From Bacteroidota bacterium (GTDB taxonomy: Bacteria > Bacteroidota > Bacteroidia > UKL13-3): a DNA stretch of 64,000 bases. The notes beneath the pieces are model-generated. The model was not told the origin of the DNA, did no database searches, and worked only from the letters and a program-made list of their open reading frames with translations. Position 1 is the first letter of the stretch. Each line of letters starts with the position of its first letter. A program made the position numbers and the translations under genes. The stretch is from contig JAAFJM010000003.1 in assembly GCA_013298895.1 (NCBI GenBank), positions 124,001 through 188,000 on the forward strand, read 5' to 3'. Positions 44,251 to 52,316 of the stretch are shown here, in pieces.

Positions 44251-44823
44251 TTGAATAATTCATATTTCTGGATTCAAATAGGTATTAAACATATTCTAAC
44301 CATAGAGGCATTAGATCACCTGCTATTTATTGGTGCTTTAACTTGTATTTATAATATTTCCGAATGGAAAAAAATATTGATAAACATTACGGCTTTTACT
44401 ATGGGTCATAGCATAAGTTTAGCCTTAAGTGTTTTAAAAATAATTTCTTTAGATAATAATTTAATTGAATTTTTGATACCCTTAACAATTGCTTTTACAA
44501 GTATTCAAAACATAATAACTACATTTAAAAAAACTGAAAGTAATGCACTAATGATATACTTAATTACCTTGTTATTTGGAGTTATTCATGGTATTGGTTT
44601 TTCTAATTTGCTTATACAAATGTTAGATAAGGAGTCAATTATTTTACCACTTTTCAGCTTCAATATTGGTATAGAAATAGCGCAATTGATTGTGGTTGGG
44701 GTTTTTCTTATGATGGCCTTTATTTTGATTAAATTACTAAAAATAAAACAAAACACCTATATCTACTCGACCTCCTTTATCATTTTTATTGTATCTATTT
44801 ACCTAACCATTAATAGACTTTAG
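44251..44823 (+). CDS. HupE/UreJ-family membrane protein
   Basis: A 190-aa protein with six membrane helices of the HupE/UreJ type. Metal-relevant motifs are present: GIKHILTIEALDHLLFI, FTMGHSISLAL, FGVIHGIGFSNLL and FNIGIEIAQL. HupE and UreJ relatives move nickel or cobalt, and homologs occur without hydrogenase or urease genes, as here. The start must be TTG 44251 since no in-frame ATG exists before the first motif and a stop lies 37 nt upstream. The stop abuts the end of the convergent glycolate-oxidase-like gene with no gap and no terminator. Confidence 0.88.
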   Translation: MNNSYFWIQIGIKHILTIEALDHLLFIGALTCIYNISEWKKILINITAFTMGHSISLALSVLKIISLDNNLIEFLIPLTIAFTSIQNIITTFKKTESNALMIYLITLLFGVIHGIGFSNLLIQMLDKESIILPLFSFNIGIEIAQLIVVGVFLMMAFILIKLLKIKQNTYIYSTSFIIFIVSIYLTINRL

Positions 44824-46221
44824 TTAAAATATTTTCCCTGGATTTAAAATCATATTGGGGTCAAAAGCTAGTTTTATTTGGCGCATTAGGTTTAAATGAT
44901 TTTCACTAAACATAATGGGCATGAACTTTTTTTGTACATAACCAATGCCATGTTCCCCACTGATGGTTCCACCTAGTTTTTTGCAAAGCTCAAATATTTC
45001 AACTATGCCTGGAGTAATATTATTGTTCCAATATTCATCGCTCAAATCGTCTTTTAAAATATTAACGTGCAAGTTTCCATCACCTGCATGTCCATAACAA
45101 ATGGTTCTAAATTTATACCTTTCACCTATTTCTTTAACACCTTTAAACAAAATAGGCAACTCAGCTCTTGGCACCACAGTATCTTCTTCTTTATAAGTAT
45201 TGTTATGTTTGGTGGCTTCGCCAATACTTCTGCGCAATTTCCAAAAATATTCTTTCTGTTCTGAGCTTTCAGCAAACAATACTTCATCGCATTCATGCGC
45301 GTAAAGTACATTGCTAATGGCTTCGCACTCTAGCATCATGGTATCTAAATTATTACCATCAACTTCTATCAACAAATAAGCTCCAATATGTGATGGAATA
45401 TCAAAATTAATATTGAGCAAAGCGGCCGAAAGTTTAAAACCATCAGGCTCTACAAACTCACAAACCGATGGATTACAACCCGCTCTAAATATGGCTCCTA
45501 CAGCCTCGCAAGCTTTTTCGGGCGAGCTAAATGGTGCTAACATTAATAAAGTTTGAGTTGGAAACGGAATTAATTTCAATACCATTTTGGTAATCACACC
45601 TAACGTGCCTTCACTGCCAATCATTAAATGCGTTAGATTATATCCTGTTGAATATTTTAAGGTATTAGCTCCTGTCCAAATAATTTCACCATTGGTTAAA
45701 ACCACTTGAATGTTCAACACATAATCGCGTGTGGTACCATATTTTAATGCTCTAGGACCGCCACTGCTATGAGCTAAATTTCCACCTAAAAAACAACTTC
45801 CTTTACTGGCAGGATCGGGCGGATAAAACAACCCTTTTTCTTTAACTGCTTGCTGAAAAGCTTCGTTAATGACTCCTGGTTCCACAGTTGCTTGAAAGTT
45901 ACGTTCATCAATATTTATGATTTTATTGAAACGTTCCATAGCCAAAACCACTCCTCCATTTACTGCCAAAGCGCCACCACTTAAGCCTGTTCCGGCTCCG
46001 CGAGGAGTAACAATAATTTTTTGCTCATTGCAATATTTTAAAATAGCCGAAACCTCATTTTCATTTGCAGGTTTTACCACCACATCAGGCATAAAACTTA
46101 AATCTTCGGTATAATCGTGGGTGTAATCTTGTTTATCATCGTTTTGAACTAAAACAAAATTTTTTCCTACTATACTTTCAAAATATTGAATATCGGCTGA
46201 GGTAATGGTTTTATAGGACAT
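44824..46221 (-). CDS. FAD-linked oxidase (GlcD/D-lactate dehydrogenase type)
   Basis: A 465-aa flavoenzyme of the vanillyl-alcohol-oxidase fold. The FAD-binding PCMH domain (about 30-225) holds VTPRGAGTGLSGGALA, ATVEPGVINEAFQ, PPDPASKGSCFLGGNLAHSSGGP and GSEGTLGVITKMVL. The C-terminal cap ends FDPNMILNPGKIF with the CYGHAGDGNLHVNI and GTISGEHGIGYVQK motifs. It oxidises a D-2-hydroxy acid (glycolate or D-lactate) and passes electrons onward; sequence does not decide which. No glcE/glcF partner is adjacent. A G-poor tract lies immediately upstream of the ATG. Confidence 0.93.
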   Translation of the reverse strand: MSYKTITSADIQYFESIVGKNFVLVQNDDKQDYTHDYTEDLSFMPDVVVKPANENEVSAILKYCNEQKIIVTPRGAGTGLSGGALAVNGGVVLAMERFNKIINIDERNFQATVEPGVINEAFQQAVKEKGLFYPPDPASKGSCFLGGNLAHSSGGPRALKYGTTRDYVLNIQVVLTNGEIIWTGANTLKYSTGYNLTHLMIGSEGTLGVITKMVLKLIPFPTQTLLMLAPFSSPEKACEAVGAIFRAGCNPSVCEFVEPDGFKLSAALLNINFDIPSHIGAYLLIEVDGNNLDTMMLECEAISNVLYAHECDEVLFAESSEQKEYFWKLRRSIGEATKHNNTYKEEDTVVPRAELPILFKGVKEIGERYKFRTICYGHAGDGNLHVNILKDDLSDEYWNNNITPGIVEIFELCKKLGGTISGEHGIGYVQKKFMPIMFSENHLNLMRQIKLAFDPNMILNPGKIF

Positions 46222-46336
46222 TTAGAGATTTGTTGATTTTTTGATTTGGAGATTTTTGTCTATTATTTATTGTAAATTGCTTATTGTAAATTGCATATTA
46301 CTTTTCGCCAGAGGCCAAAAGCTAGCAGCCAGAAGC

Positions 46337-47266
46337 TTACTTGGTTACTTGTAAAATTCTTATAGGTGCTTTAGCCGGAACTAAACCTGCTTTTAAAATG
46401 ATTCGTTGACCTTGATCACCATTGATAAAATTAACAAAATCGTTGCCCAAACTCAAAGTAGCTTGTCTTCCAATGATGTAAATTTCTCTGCAAAAAGGAT
46501 ATTGCCTTATAGCAACATTTGCCTGAATAGGCTTATACGTTAACGATTCGTAACTGATTTTACGTGGAATAATTTCAGCTACTTTTATGCGGTCTAAAAA
46601 GCCTTTCATTTTACTATCGTCTTTATCGCTTATCCAATTTAACCCAATTACACCAATGGCATTTTTGTTTTTTTCTACATAATCTATTACCTCAGGATTT
46701 GAATTAACCGCAAAACAATGTTTGCCTACTTCTTTTCCATCTAATAACGAATCTTTAAAATATTGCGTAGCCCCCGATGCAGGATTATCGAACACCACCT
46801 GAATTTTACCCATATTGTTTTTAGCAAATACTTGGCTCCAATCAGTAGCTTTTCCATCCATTAATTGCTTAATTTGATTTACAGTAAAAACTGTATCAGG
46901 ATTGGCTTTATTGGTAATAAATGCCAATGCATCAATGGCTATTTTGGCTTGAACAAATTTAAATGCATCTTTATCTATGACAGCTTGTTCCTCTTTGGTA
47001 GCTTTACGAGGTATAATGGCCAACTTAACACTATCCGCAAGCATCAAGCGCATGGCTTCTGCAGGACTTGTATATATAAAATCCAAATGTTTCTTATCGT
47101 TTATTGATTCAAAAACCATTTCCTCCGCTTCAATTACTGGACGCAAACTTTCATCTACAGCTATTTTTATGCGGGTATTATCTACCGATGCTATTGGTGC
47201 ATTATTGCCATTGCCACAAGACCAAAAGGTAAGCGCTGCAAATACTAAAATACTTATTTTTTTCAT
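46337..47266 (-). CDS. PstS-like phosphate-binding lipoprotein
   Basis: A 309-aa lipoprotein with the lipobox TFWSC (Cys17). The mature part is a PBP-like domain as in PstS: RIKIAVDESLRPVI, VKLAIIPRKATKEEQAVI, FVNSDQGQRI-like end NGDQGQRIILKAG and NPASGATQYFKDSLL, which resembles the phosphate-binding SGT loop. It likely captures phosphate or another oxyanion. No pstC, pstA or pstB gene is nearby, and many Bacteroidota carry such stand-alone PstS-like lipoproteins. The ligand is inferred. Confidence 0.85.
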   Translation of the reverse strand: MKKISILVFAALTFWSCGNGNNAPIASVDNTRIKIAVDESLRPVIEAEEMVFESINDKKHLDFIYTSPAEAMRLMLADSVKLAIIPRKATKEEQAVIDKDAFKFVQAKIAIDALAFITNKANPDTVFTVNQIKQLMDGKATDWSQVFAKNNMGKIQVVFDNPASGATQYFKDSLLDGKEVGKHCFAVNSNPEVIDYVEKNKNAIGVIGLNWISDKDDSKMKGFLDRIKVAEIIPRKISYESLTYKPIQANVAIRQYPFCREIYIIGRQATLSLGNDFVNFINGDQGQRIILKAGLVPAKAPIRILQVTK

Positions 47267-47610
47267 AGCTATTATAAAATTAAAAGATTACAAAATTGAA
47301 AGATTACAAAATTTATGAGATTGTAACATGACAAAGATTTATTGTTACAAATTTATAAAGTTAACTGGTTTAATAAAGATGGTTTTTGTTATTTAATTTT
47401 TATTATAAATTAAGAATACTTTTGAAAAATAATTGAATTAGGCATTTTGTTTCAAACAGCTAAAGCAGGTGGCAATTGATACATAGGTAATCTATTTTAT
47501 TCCAAGCTAAAGTTTTAAATATTGTTGAATAAAAATCTATATTTAAATACCATTTGTATTTTACTTCTACTTTAATTTATTTTGATAAAGAGATAAAAAA
47601 TAAAAACAAT
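47267..47610. other. 344-bp AT-rich spacer
   Basis: I see no reading frame with coding character, no hairpin terminator and no repeat shared with other spacers, apart from A-rich tracts next to the PstS-like gene and the leader of the small ORF at 47611. Confidence 0.5.
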
Positions 47611-47712
47611 TTGAAAAAGAAATTTTACAAAACTACCGTGTTCAACCTTATAATAGGATTTTTTGCAGGTATTCTTTTATACCAAGTAATTAAAGCAATA
47701 TTCTTTAATTAA
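47611..47712 (+). CDS. candidate 33-aa single-helix membrane protein
   Basis: TTG at 47611 opens a 33-codon frame: KKKFYKTTVFN, then the hydrophobic helix LIIGFFAGILLYQVIKAIFF and a stop at 47710-47712. Basic N-terminus plus one clean membrane helix is the layout of real small membrane proteins and unlikely to arise by chance in a spacer. The upstream region has A-rich context but no clear promoter. It sits tail-to-tail with the CsgG-like lipoprotein gene. Function unknown. Confidence 0.55.
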   Translation: MKKKFYKTTVFNLIIGFFAGILLYQVIKAIFFN

Positions 47713-47765
47713 CTTTCATTGAATCTTACTATACTTGGAACGACCCAAAAACTGACAATAGACAA

Positions 47766-49136
47766 CTACTGAATATATAAATCAATATCGTCCATAATTT
47801 TTTGGCTAATTTCTGCAAAGGCTTTATCGGCCAAAATTTGGTTGCTTGCTAATTCGCGATTTAGTTCAAAGAACTTTTCTTTCCATTCCGCAGGTGCATC
47901 AGGCATAAAATTACCTGCTGGTAAGCCTGGATATAAATTGTCAATATTGCCATTAAACTTAGCATAAGCATGTGCATCGTATTGTTCGGCATTAAACACT
48001 TCCGATGAAACAATTTGTCCGGTTTGTACTGAAACTAATTGATAAGAAACCCTAGCTTCTACCTTTCGGTATTTTTTGGTTTCAGAATAATTTACCTTTT
48101 TGAATTTTATAACCGATTGTGCCTCCCCATTAGCCCCAACTACCCTTTCGCTAAACGATTGATAGGCTGGCTCATCTGTGGTGGTTGGTTTTAATTCATC
48201 AAATTTCACATCGGTTACATCAATTAATAAAAAATACTTTACCCCAATTAACTTTCCAGCTTTTACTGCTGATTCAGGATCTATGATTCCAATCATTCCT
48301 AACTCTTGTTCCTTTAGTAACTTCTCCAAATTATTTCTATCTATAATTTTTAGGAAAGGATTTTTAGATTTACTAAACCTAGCCACTAATACTTGATAAA
48401 AAGACAAATCTTCGAAATTATTGTAGCTTTTTTTACCAACTAAAATAGCTGCTACAGGCAAACTAGCCTTTTGCAATGCATAATCAAGCAATTGCAGGGT
48501 GTTTTTATAAGTGGCGTCAAAGGAGGCAACCTGTTTAAATATTTTGTATGCTGTTTTGTAATTTTCTGATTCAATATTATTTAAACCTTGGTTATAAAGA
48601 GGTTCTAATAAACTTTGCATGCGTAAAACAGAAACATTTTTATAACTACTATCAAACTCTAAAATTTTAGCGAAAGAAAACTCTGCTTTATCAAATTTAT
48701 TTTCTTTCATATGGCTTAAACCAATTTCGTATTGTTTTCCAATAAACTCTTGTTTTGTTTCTTCATAAAGCGGGTCGAAATAGGCTAACCAGTTTAAATC
48801 AATTCCAATATTTTTTAAATTATTAAAGTAATCTTTACAATAAATATACTGCCTTAGCGCCTGCTCACTGCTACCCTCTACTACCAATTTAGCAAAAGAG
48901 CCAAATTTGGCATCTAATACCAATTGTGCATTTTTTTGAAGTCCTTGTTTAGCTTTGATATTGGTAGGATTAATTAACAATGCTGTATAAAAATTATCTG
49001 CTGCATCGCTGTAATTTCCATCTTTTGCTAGTTTATCGGCAGTTTTCAGGTATTTCAAAGAGCTATCACAAGATGAAAAAAGAAGAACAAATACAATACA
49101 AAGTGATTTAATAAATAGGGTTAATTTTATAGCCAT
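47766..49136 (-). CDS. TPR/CsgG-like lipoprotein
   Basis: A 456-aa lipoprotein: lipobox LFSSC with Cys23, then helical TPR-like repeats (about 30-215: AKDGNYSDAADNFYTALLINP, ENKFDKAEFSFAKILEFD, ENYKTAYKIFKQVASFD). The C-terminal half resembles CsgG, the curli secretion pore subunit: FLKIIDRNNLEKLLKEQELGMIGII and the following AVKAGKLIGVKYFLLIDVTDV. CsgG-type proteins form outer-membrane export channels, but several relatives only bind partners. No other curli genes (csgA, csgE, csgF) are close. The domain calls are reasonable, the function tentative. Confidence 0.8.
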   Translation of the reverse strand: MAIKLTLFIKSLCIVFVLLFSSCDSSLKYLKTADKLAKDGNYSDAADNFYTALLINPTNIKAKQGLQKNAQLVLDAKFGSFAKLVVEGSSEQALRQYIYCKDYFNNLKNIGIDLNWLAYFDPLYEETKQEFIGKQYEIGLSHMKENKFDKAEFSFAKILEFDSSYKNVSVLRMQSLLEPLYNQGLNNIESENYKTAYKIFKQVASFDATYKNTLQLLDYALQKASLPVAAILVGKKSYNNFEDLSFYQVLVARFSKSKNPFLKIIDRNNLEKLLKEQELGMIGIIDPESAVKAGKLIGVKYFLLIDVTDVKFDELKPTTTDEPAYQSFSERVVGANGEAQSVIKFKKVNYSETKKYRKVEARVSYQLVSVQTGQIVSSEVFNAEQYDAHAYAKFNGNIDNLYPGLPAGNFMPDAPAEWKEKFFELNRELASNQILADKAFAEISQKIMDDIDLYIQ

Positions 49137-49263
49137 TGGTGATTCAAATAATTTTGAATTATTTTATTTTTTAAAACTTGCAAATAAACCAATCGAATTG
49201 ATTTTTTAAAATAATACTTTTTATTTGACAGAAATATATGATGGAATAATTAGTTTTGAGGCA

Positions 49264-50025
49264 ATGGATAATACAAATCAAACTGGAATCAATATCAATA
49301 AGTTTATTAGCGACACTGGCATGTGTTCAAGGCGAGAAGCTGAAAAATATATTGTAGACGAACGAGTTACCATAAACAATAAAATTGCAAAGCTTGGCAA
49401 TAGAGTTAACCCTGGAGATATAGTAAAGGTAGATGGCGAAAAACTAAAAACCACTACAAACGATATTTATATAGCTTTTAACAAACCTGTAGGTGTAATT
49501 TGCACCACCGAACTAAAGATTAAAAATAATATCATACAATACATTAATCACCCTAAGCGTATGTTTCCTATTGGTAGACTAGACAAAGAAAGCGAAGGAT
49601 TAATTTTTTTAACTAATGATGGAAATATAGTCAACAAAATCCTGAGAGCTGGAAATAATCATGAAAAGGAATATATAGTAACAGTTGATAAACCCATTAA
49701 TGAGAAATTTATTGAACGCATGAGTAATGGTATTCCAATGCTTGGAACTGTTACTCATAAATGCCATGTAGAAATGTTAAGTACTTTTGTTTTCAAAATA
49801 ATTTTAACTCAAGGATTGAACCGTCAAATTCGCAGAATGTGTAGCTTTTGTGGTTATGAAGTGCGCAAACTTAAACGTGTAAGAATCATGAATATTGGGC
49901 TGAAAAATTTAAAACTTGGTGAATGGCGTGAGTTTAGTTCACAAGAATTAGAAGGCATTATGAAAATGGTGGCAACATCAAGCAAAACTGCTGAAAATTT
50001 TAATGTAGATGATTACGAAGACTAA
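49264..50025 (+). CDS. rluF: 23S rRNA pseudouridine(2604) synthase
   Basis: A 253-aa enzyme matching E. coli RluF closely. The N-terminal S4 domain (8-68) starts INKFISDTGMCSRREAEKYI; the catalytic Asp107 is in FPIGRLDKESEGL; other RluF-type segments are AGNNHEKEYIVTVDKP, MLGTVTHKC and GLNRQIRRMC. It converts U2604 of 23S rRNA, and RluF enzymes can also modify tRNA-Tyr U35. I use ATG 49264; a TTG start at 49225 would add 13 residues not seen in the family. The desaturase gene follows after 124 nt but has its own promoter. Confidence 0.94.
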   Translation: MDNTNQTGININKFISDTGMCSRREAEKYIVDERVTINNKIAKLGNRVNPGDIVKVDGEKLKTTTNDIYIAFNKPVGVICTTELKIKNNIIQYINHPKRMFPIGRLDKESEGLIFLTNDGNIVNKILRAGNNHEKEYIVTVDKPINEKFIERMSNGIPMLGTVTHKCHVEMLSTFVFKIILTQGLNRQIRRMCSFCGYEVRKLKRVRIMNIGLKNLKLGEWREFSSQELEGIMKMVATSSKTAENFNVDDYED

Positions 50026-50098
50026 ATCAAATCTAAATTAAATTAGCAGATAAAATATATCCATTTAAAACATCAAATTATTATCAATTAACTTAGCT

Positions 50099-50128
50099 TT
50101 GATAAAACAATAAAATAGGCTAAACTTG
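50099..50128 (+). promoter_or_regulatory. promoter of the acyl-ACP desaturase (TTG-N19-TAAACTTG)
   Basis: TTG at 50099-50101 and TAAACTTG at 50121-50128 are separated by 19 nt, and lie 21 nt before the ATG at 50150. Confidence 0.72.
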
Positions 50129-50149
50129 CATACTTATTAATTTTTTTAA

Positions 50150-51130
50150 ATGATACAACAACTAAGTGCAAGTAGGTCTGAAGTAATGCTTCATATTGGT
50201 AAAAACGTAGAGGAAATAAATAATGAATATTTAAAACCTATCGAAACCAATTGGCAAGCATCTGAATTACTTCCATTAACATCAGATAAAACTTTTGTAG
50301 CCGACTTGAAAACCATTCAAGATCAAGCTCAAAATTTGTCATACGATTTTTTAGCTGTTTTGGTAGCCGATACCATTACAGAAGAAGCTTTGCCAACTTA
50401 CGAAACATGGTTAGCCGGCATACAAGGAATTGACCAATATGAAAATAATGGTTGGATGAAATGGTTGCGCAGCTGGAGTGCTGAAGAAAATCGTCATGGC
50501 GATGCATTGAATCGTTATTTATACTTATGTGGTAGAATTGATATGCGTCAATTTGAGGCTTCTACTCAATATTTAATAGCAGATGGTTTTGATAATGGTG
50601 CTGCAAACGACCCTTACAAAAACTTTGTTTATACCAGTTTTCAAGAATTGGCAACTAATATTTCTCATCGTAGGGTAGCTAGTATGGCTAAGCAAGAAGG
50701 AAATAATATTTTATCAAAATTATGTGGTTTAGTAGCTGCCGATGAAGCAAGACATGCCAAAGCATATAAAACCTTTGTTACCAAAATATTTGAAATAGAT
50801 ACCAACGAAATGATGATGGCTTTTGAAGCCATGATGCGTAAAAAAATATTAATGCCTTCGCAATGTTTGCGTCAGTTAGGCGAGCAAGTTGGCATTTTCT
50901 CTAACTTTAGTGATGCTGCTCAACGTTTGGGTGTTTATACCTCGCATGATTATATTGACATTATGCGCTCATTAATAGATGAATGGAAAATTGAAGGTTT
51001 GTCAGGATTGAAAGAAAATGGCGAAAAAGCTCGTGATTTTGTGATGGCTTTGCCAGATAGAATGGCTAAAATAGCTGATAGAATTAAAATACCTGATACT
51101 GAATATAAGTTCAACTGGATTTTGGCATAA
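50150..51130 (+). CDS. acyl-ACP desaturase (fatty acid desaturase type 2)
   Basis: A 326-aa soluble ferritin-like di-iron enzyme. The two iron-binding motifs are EENRH (112-116) and DEARH (198-202), with Glu166 and His173 near them as further ligands. It resembles plant stearoyl-ACP 9-desaturase and mycobacterial DesA proteins. It inserts a double bond into an acyl-ACP, adjusting membrane fluidity. Its own promoter and a downstream terminator make it a single-gene transcript. Confidence 0.94.
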   Translation: MIQQLSASRSEVMLHIGKNVEEINNEYLKPIETNWQASELLPLTSDKTFVADLKTIQDQAQNLSYDFLAVLVADTITEEALPTYETWLAGIQGIDQYENNGWMKWLRSWSAEENRHGDALNRYLYLCGRIDMRQFEASTQYLIADGFDNGAANDPYKNFVYTSFQELATNISHRRVASMAKQEGNNILSKLCGLVAADEARHAKAYKTFVTKIFEIDTNEMMMAFEAMMRKKILMPSQCLRQLGEQVGIFSNFSDAAQRLGVYTSHDYIDIMRSLIDEWKIEGLSGLKENGEKARDFVMALPDRMAKIADRIKIPDTEYKFNWILA

Positions 51131-51155
51131 CATTTAATAATGTATTTTATTTAAG

Positions 51156-51183
51156 GCTACTTTGAAAAAAGTAGCTTTTTTTA
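51156..51183 (+). terminator. terminator downstream of the desaturase
   Basis: A perfect 8-bp stem (51156-51163 with 51168-51175; GCTACTTT/AAAGTAGC), a 4-nt loop and a T tract. Confidence 0.85.
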
Positions 51184-51242
51184 TTATTACACCATTTATT
51201 AGCTTAATTTTAATTTCTAAAGTAGTTTTATTCAAAAATTAG

Positions 51243-51755
51243 TTAGCCATCACTTTCAATATATTTCTTGAGGCGTTTGCGCTTATGAATGGTTTGGTTT
51301 TTTAACTCTTTTGAAATTACACTGATGCTACCATCTTTTTCAAGCATTATCAATTCGGCATCTTTTATACTTTTTACACCATGTTCACGGGCCACAGCTG
51401 CTAATTCTTCAATGGTTATTTTTTGATTTTGTAGATTTTTGTTTTTCACAAAACCTTTATATACCAACATAACAGGTTCGCCTTCTATAACCCTGCTGAA
51501 TATTTTACTTTTAAATGAAACTATTTTAATTAAATAATTTAAAACAAATAGTGTTAATGCAGCTACAAGTCCACCTGAAAGTGACGAATCGGGTCCAACC
51601 ATAGCGTTTTGTACAGCATTACTTATTAATAAAATTAACACCAAATCGGTGACACTTAGCTGCGAAAGCTCCTTTTTACCAAAAAACCTAATGGCTAAAA
51701 TGATAAAAACGTAAACAGCTAGTGAGCGAAGAATAATATTGAGGTATAAATCCAT
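51243..51755 (-). CDS. DUF421 (YetF-like) membrane protein
   Basis: A 170-aa protein with three N-terminal membrane helices (about 7-25, 37-55, 60-80) and a cytosolic DUF421 domain (about 85-155). The signatures IRFFGKKELSQLSVTDLVLIL and EPVMLVYKGFVKNKNL are typical, as is the LEKDGSISVI strand. The YetF family is widespread and of unknown function. It begins 9 nt after the stop of the UpxY-like gene, so the two are co-transcribed. Confidence 0.9.
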   Translation of the reverse strand: MDLYLNIILRSLAVYVFIILAIRFFGKKELSQLSVTDLVLILLISNAVQNAMVGPDSSLSGGLVAALTLFVLNYLIKIVSFKSKIFSRVIEGEPVMLVYKGFVKNKNLQNQKITIEELAAVAREHGVKSIKDAELIMLEKDGSISVISKELKNQTIHKRKRLKKYIESDG

Positions 51756-51764
51756 AAAAATTCT

Positions 51765-52256
51765 TTAAACTTTTCTAATTATATTATTAGGTAAACTAAC
51801 TAATAATGAAAAGCCTGTATTTTCAATTTTAACTAATACTTTTTTAGCCGATTTATATTCTATTAGTTCTCCAATTTGATTTTGAAGTGGACCTGCAATA
51901 ATTTTAACAACTTCGCCTTTTTCAAACATTTCTTCTACAGCTTCCAAATCATCGTAATTGGCTATCATTAGTTTAATGAGCTCTATTTGTGATTCTGTCA
52001 ATTCAACTGGTTGATTTTGAAATTTAACAAACTTAACAACACCAGTTACATTTAATATTTCATAATAATTACTAATGGAAGTATTTATGAATAAATAAGA
52101 GTTAAATAATGGTGTTTCTACCTTTTTCTTCCTATCACTCCATTGAACTAATTTTATTTGCAATGGCAAAAAAGTTTCAAAACCACGTTTTTTTAACTCT
52201 AGGTTTACTTTTTTTTCAGCTCTAGGTGCTGTATACAATAAATACCATTTATTCAT
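51765..52256 (-). CDS. UpxY/RfaH-type NusG paralog
   Basis: A 163-aa antitermination factor. The NGN domain (about 1-105) begins NKWYLLYTAPRAEKKVNLELKKRG and contains FLPLQIK and ETPLFNSYLFI; a KOW domain follows (about 110-163, KGEVVKIIAGPLQNQIGEL). UpxY and RfaH relatives normally bind RNA polymerase to let it read through long polysaccharide operons. Here no polysaccharide operon follows, only the DUF421 gene 9 nt downstream. I use ATG 52256 rather than TTG 52268. It lies 60 nt after the POT transporter gene. Confidence 0.9.
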   Translation of the reverse strand: MNKWYLLYTAPRAEKKVNLELKKRGFETFLPLQIKLVQWSDRKKKVETPLFNSYLFINTSISNYYEILNVTGVVKFVKFQNQPVELTESQIELIKLMIANYDDLEAVEEMFEKGEVVKIIAGPLQNQIGELIEYKSAKKVLVKIENTGFSLLVSLPNNIIRKV

Positions 52257-52316
52257 TTCTTGTTTCAAATAAAGCGTTAGTTTTAGTTAAAGATTGGGTT
52301 GGTAAGCAACGCTGAG

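Noticed and set aside
44815-44830. Missing terminator between hupE-like and glcD-like genes as a sign of fusion
   Set aside because: The two stops are adjacent but on opposite strands; convergent genes without a hairpin also occur elsewhere in the window (13629/13633).
49225-49263. N-terminal extension of RluF from TTG 49225
   Set aside because: The 13 added residues have no counterpart in the family, while ATG 49264 gives the expected start just before the S4 domain.
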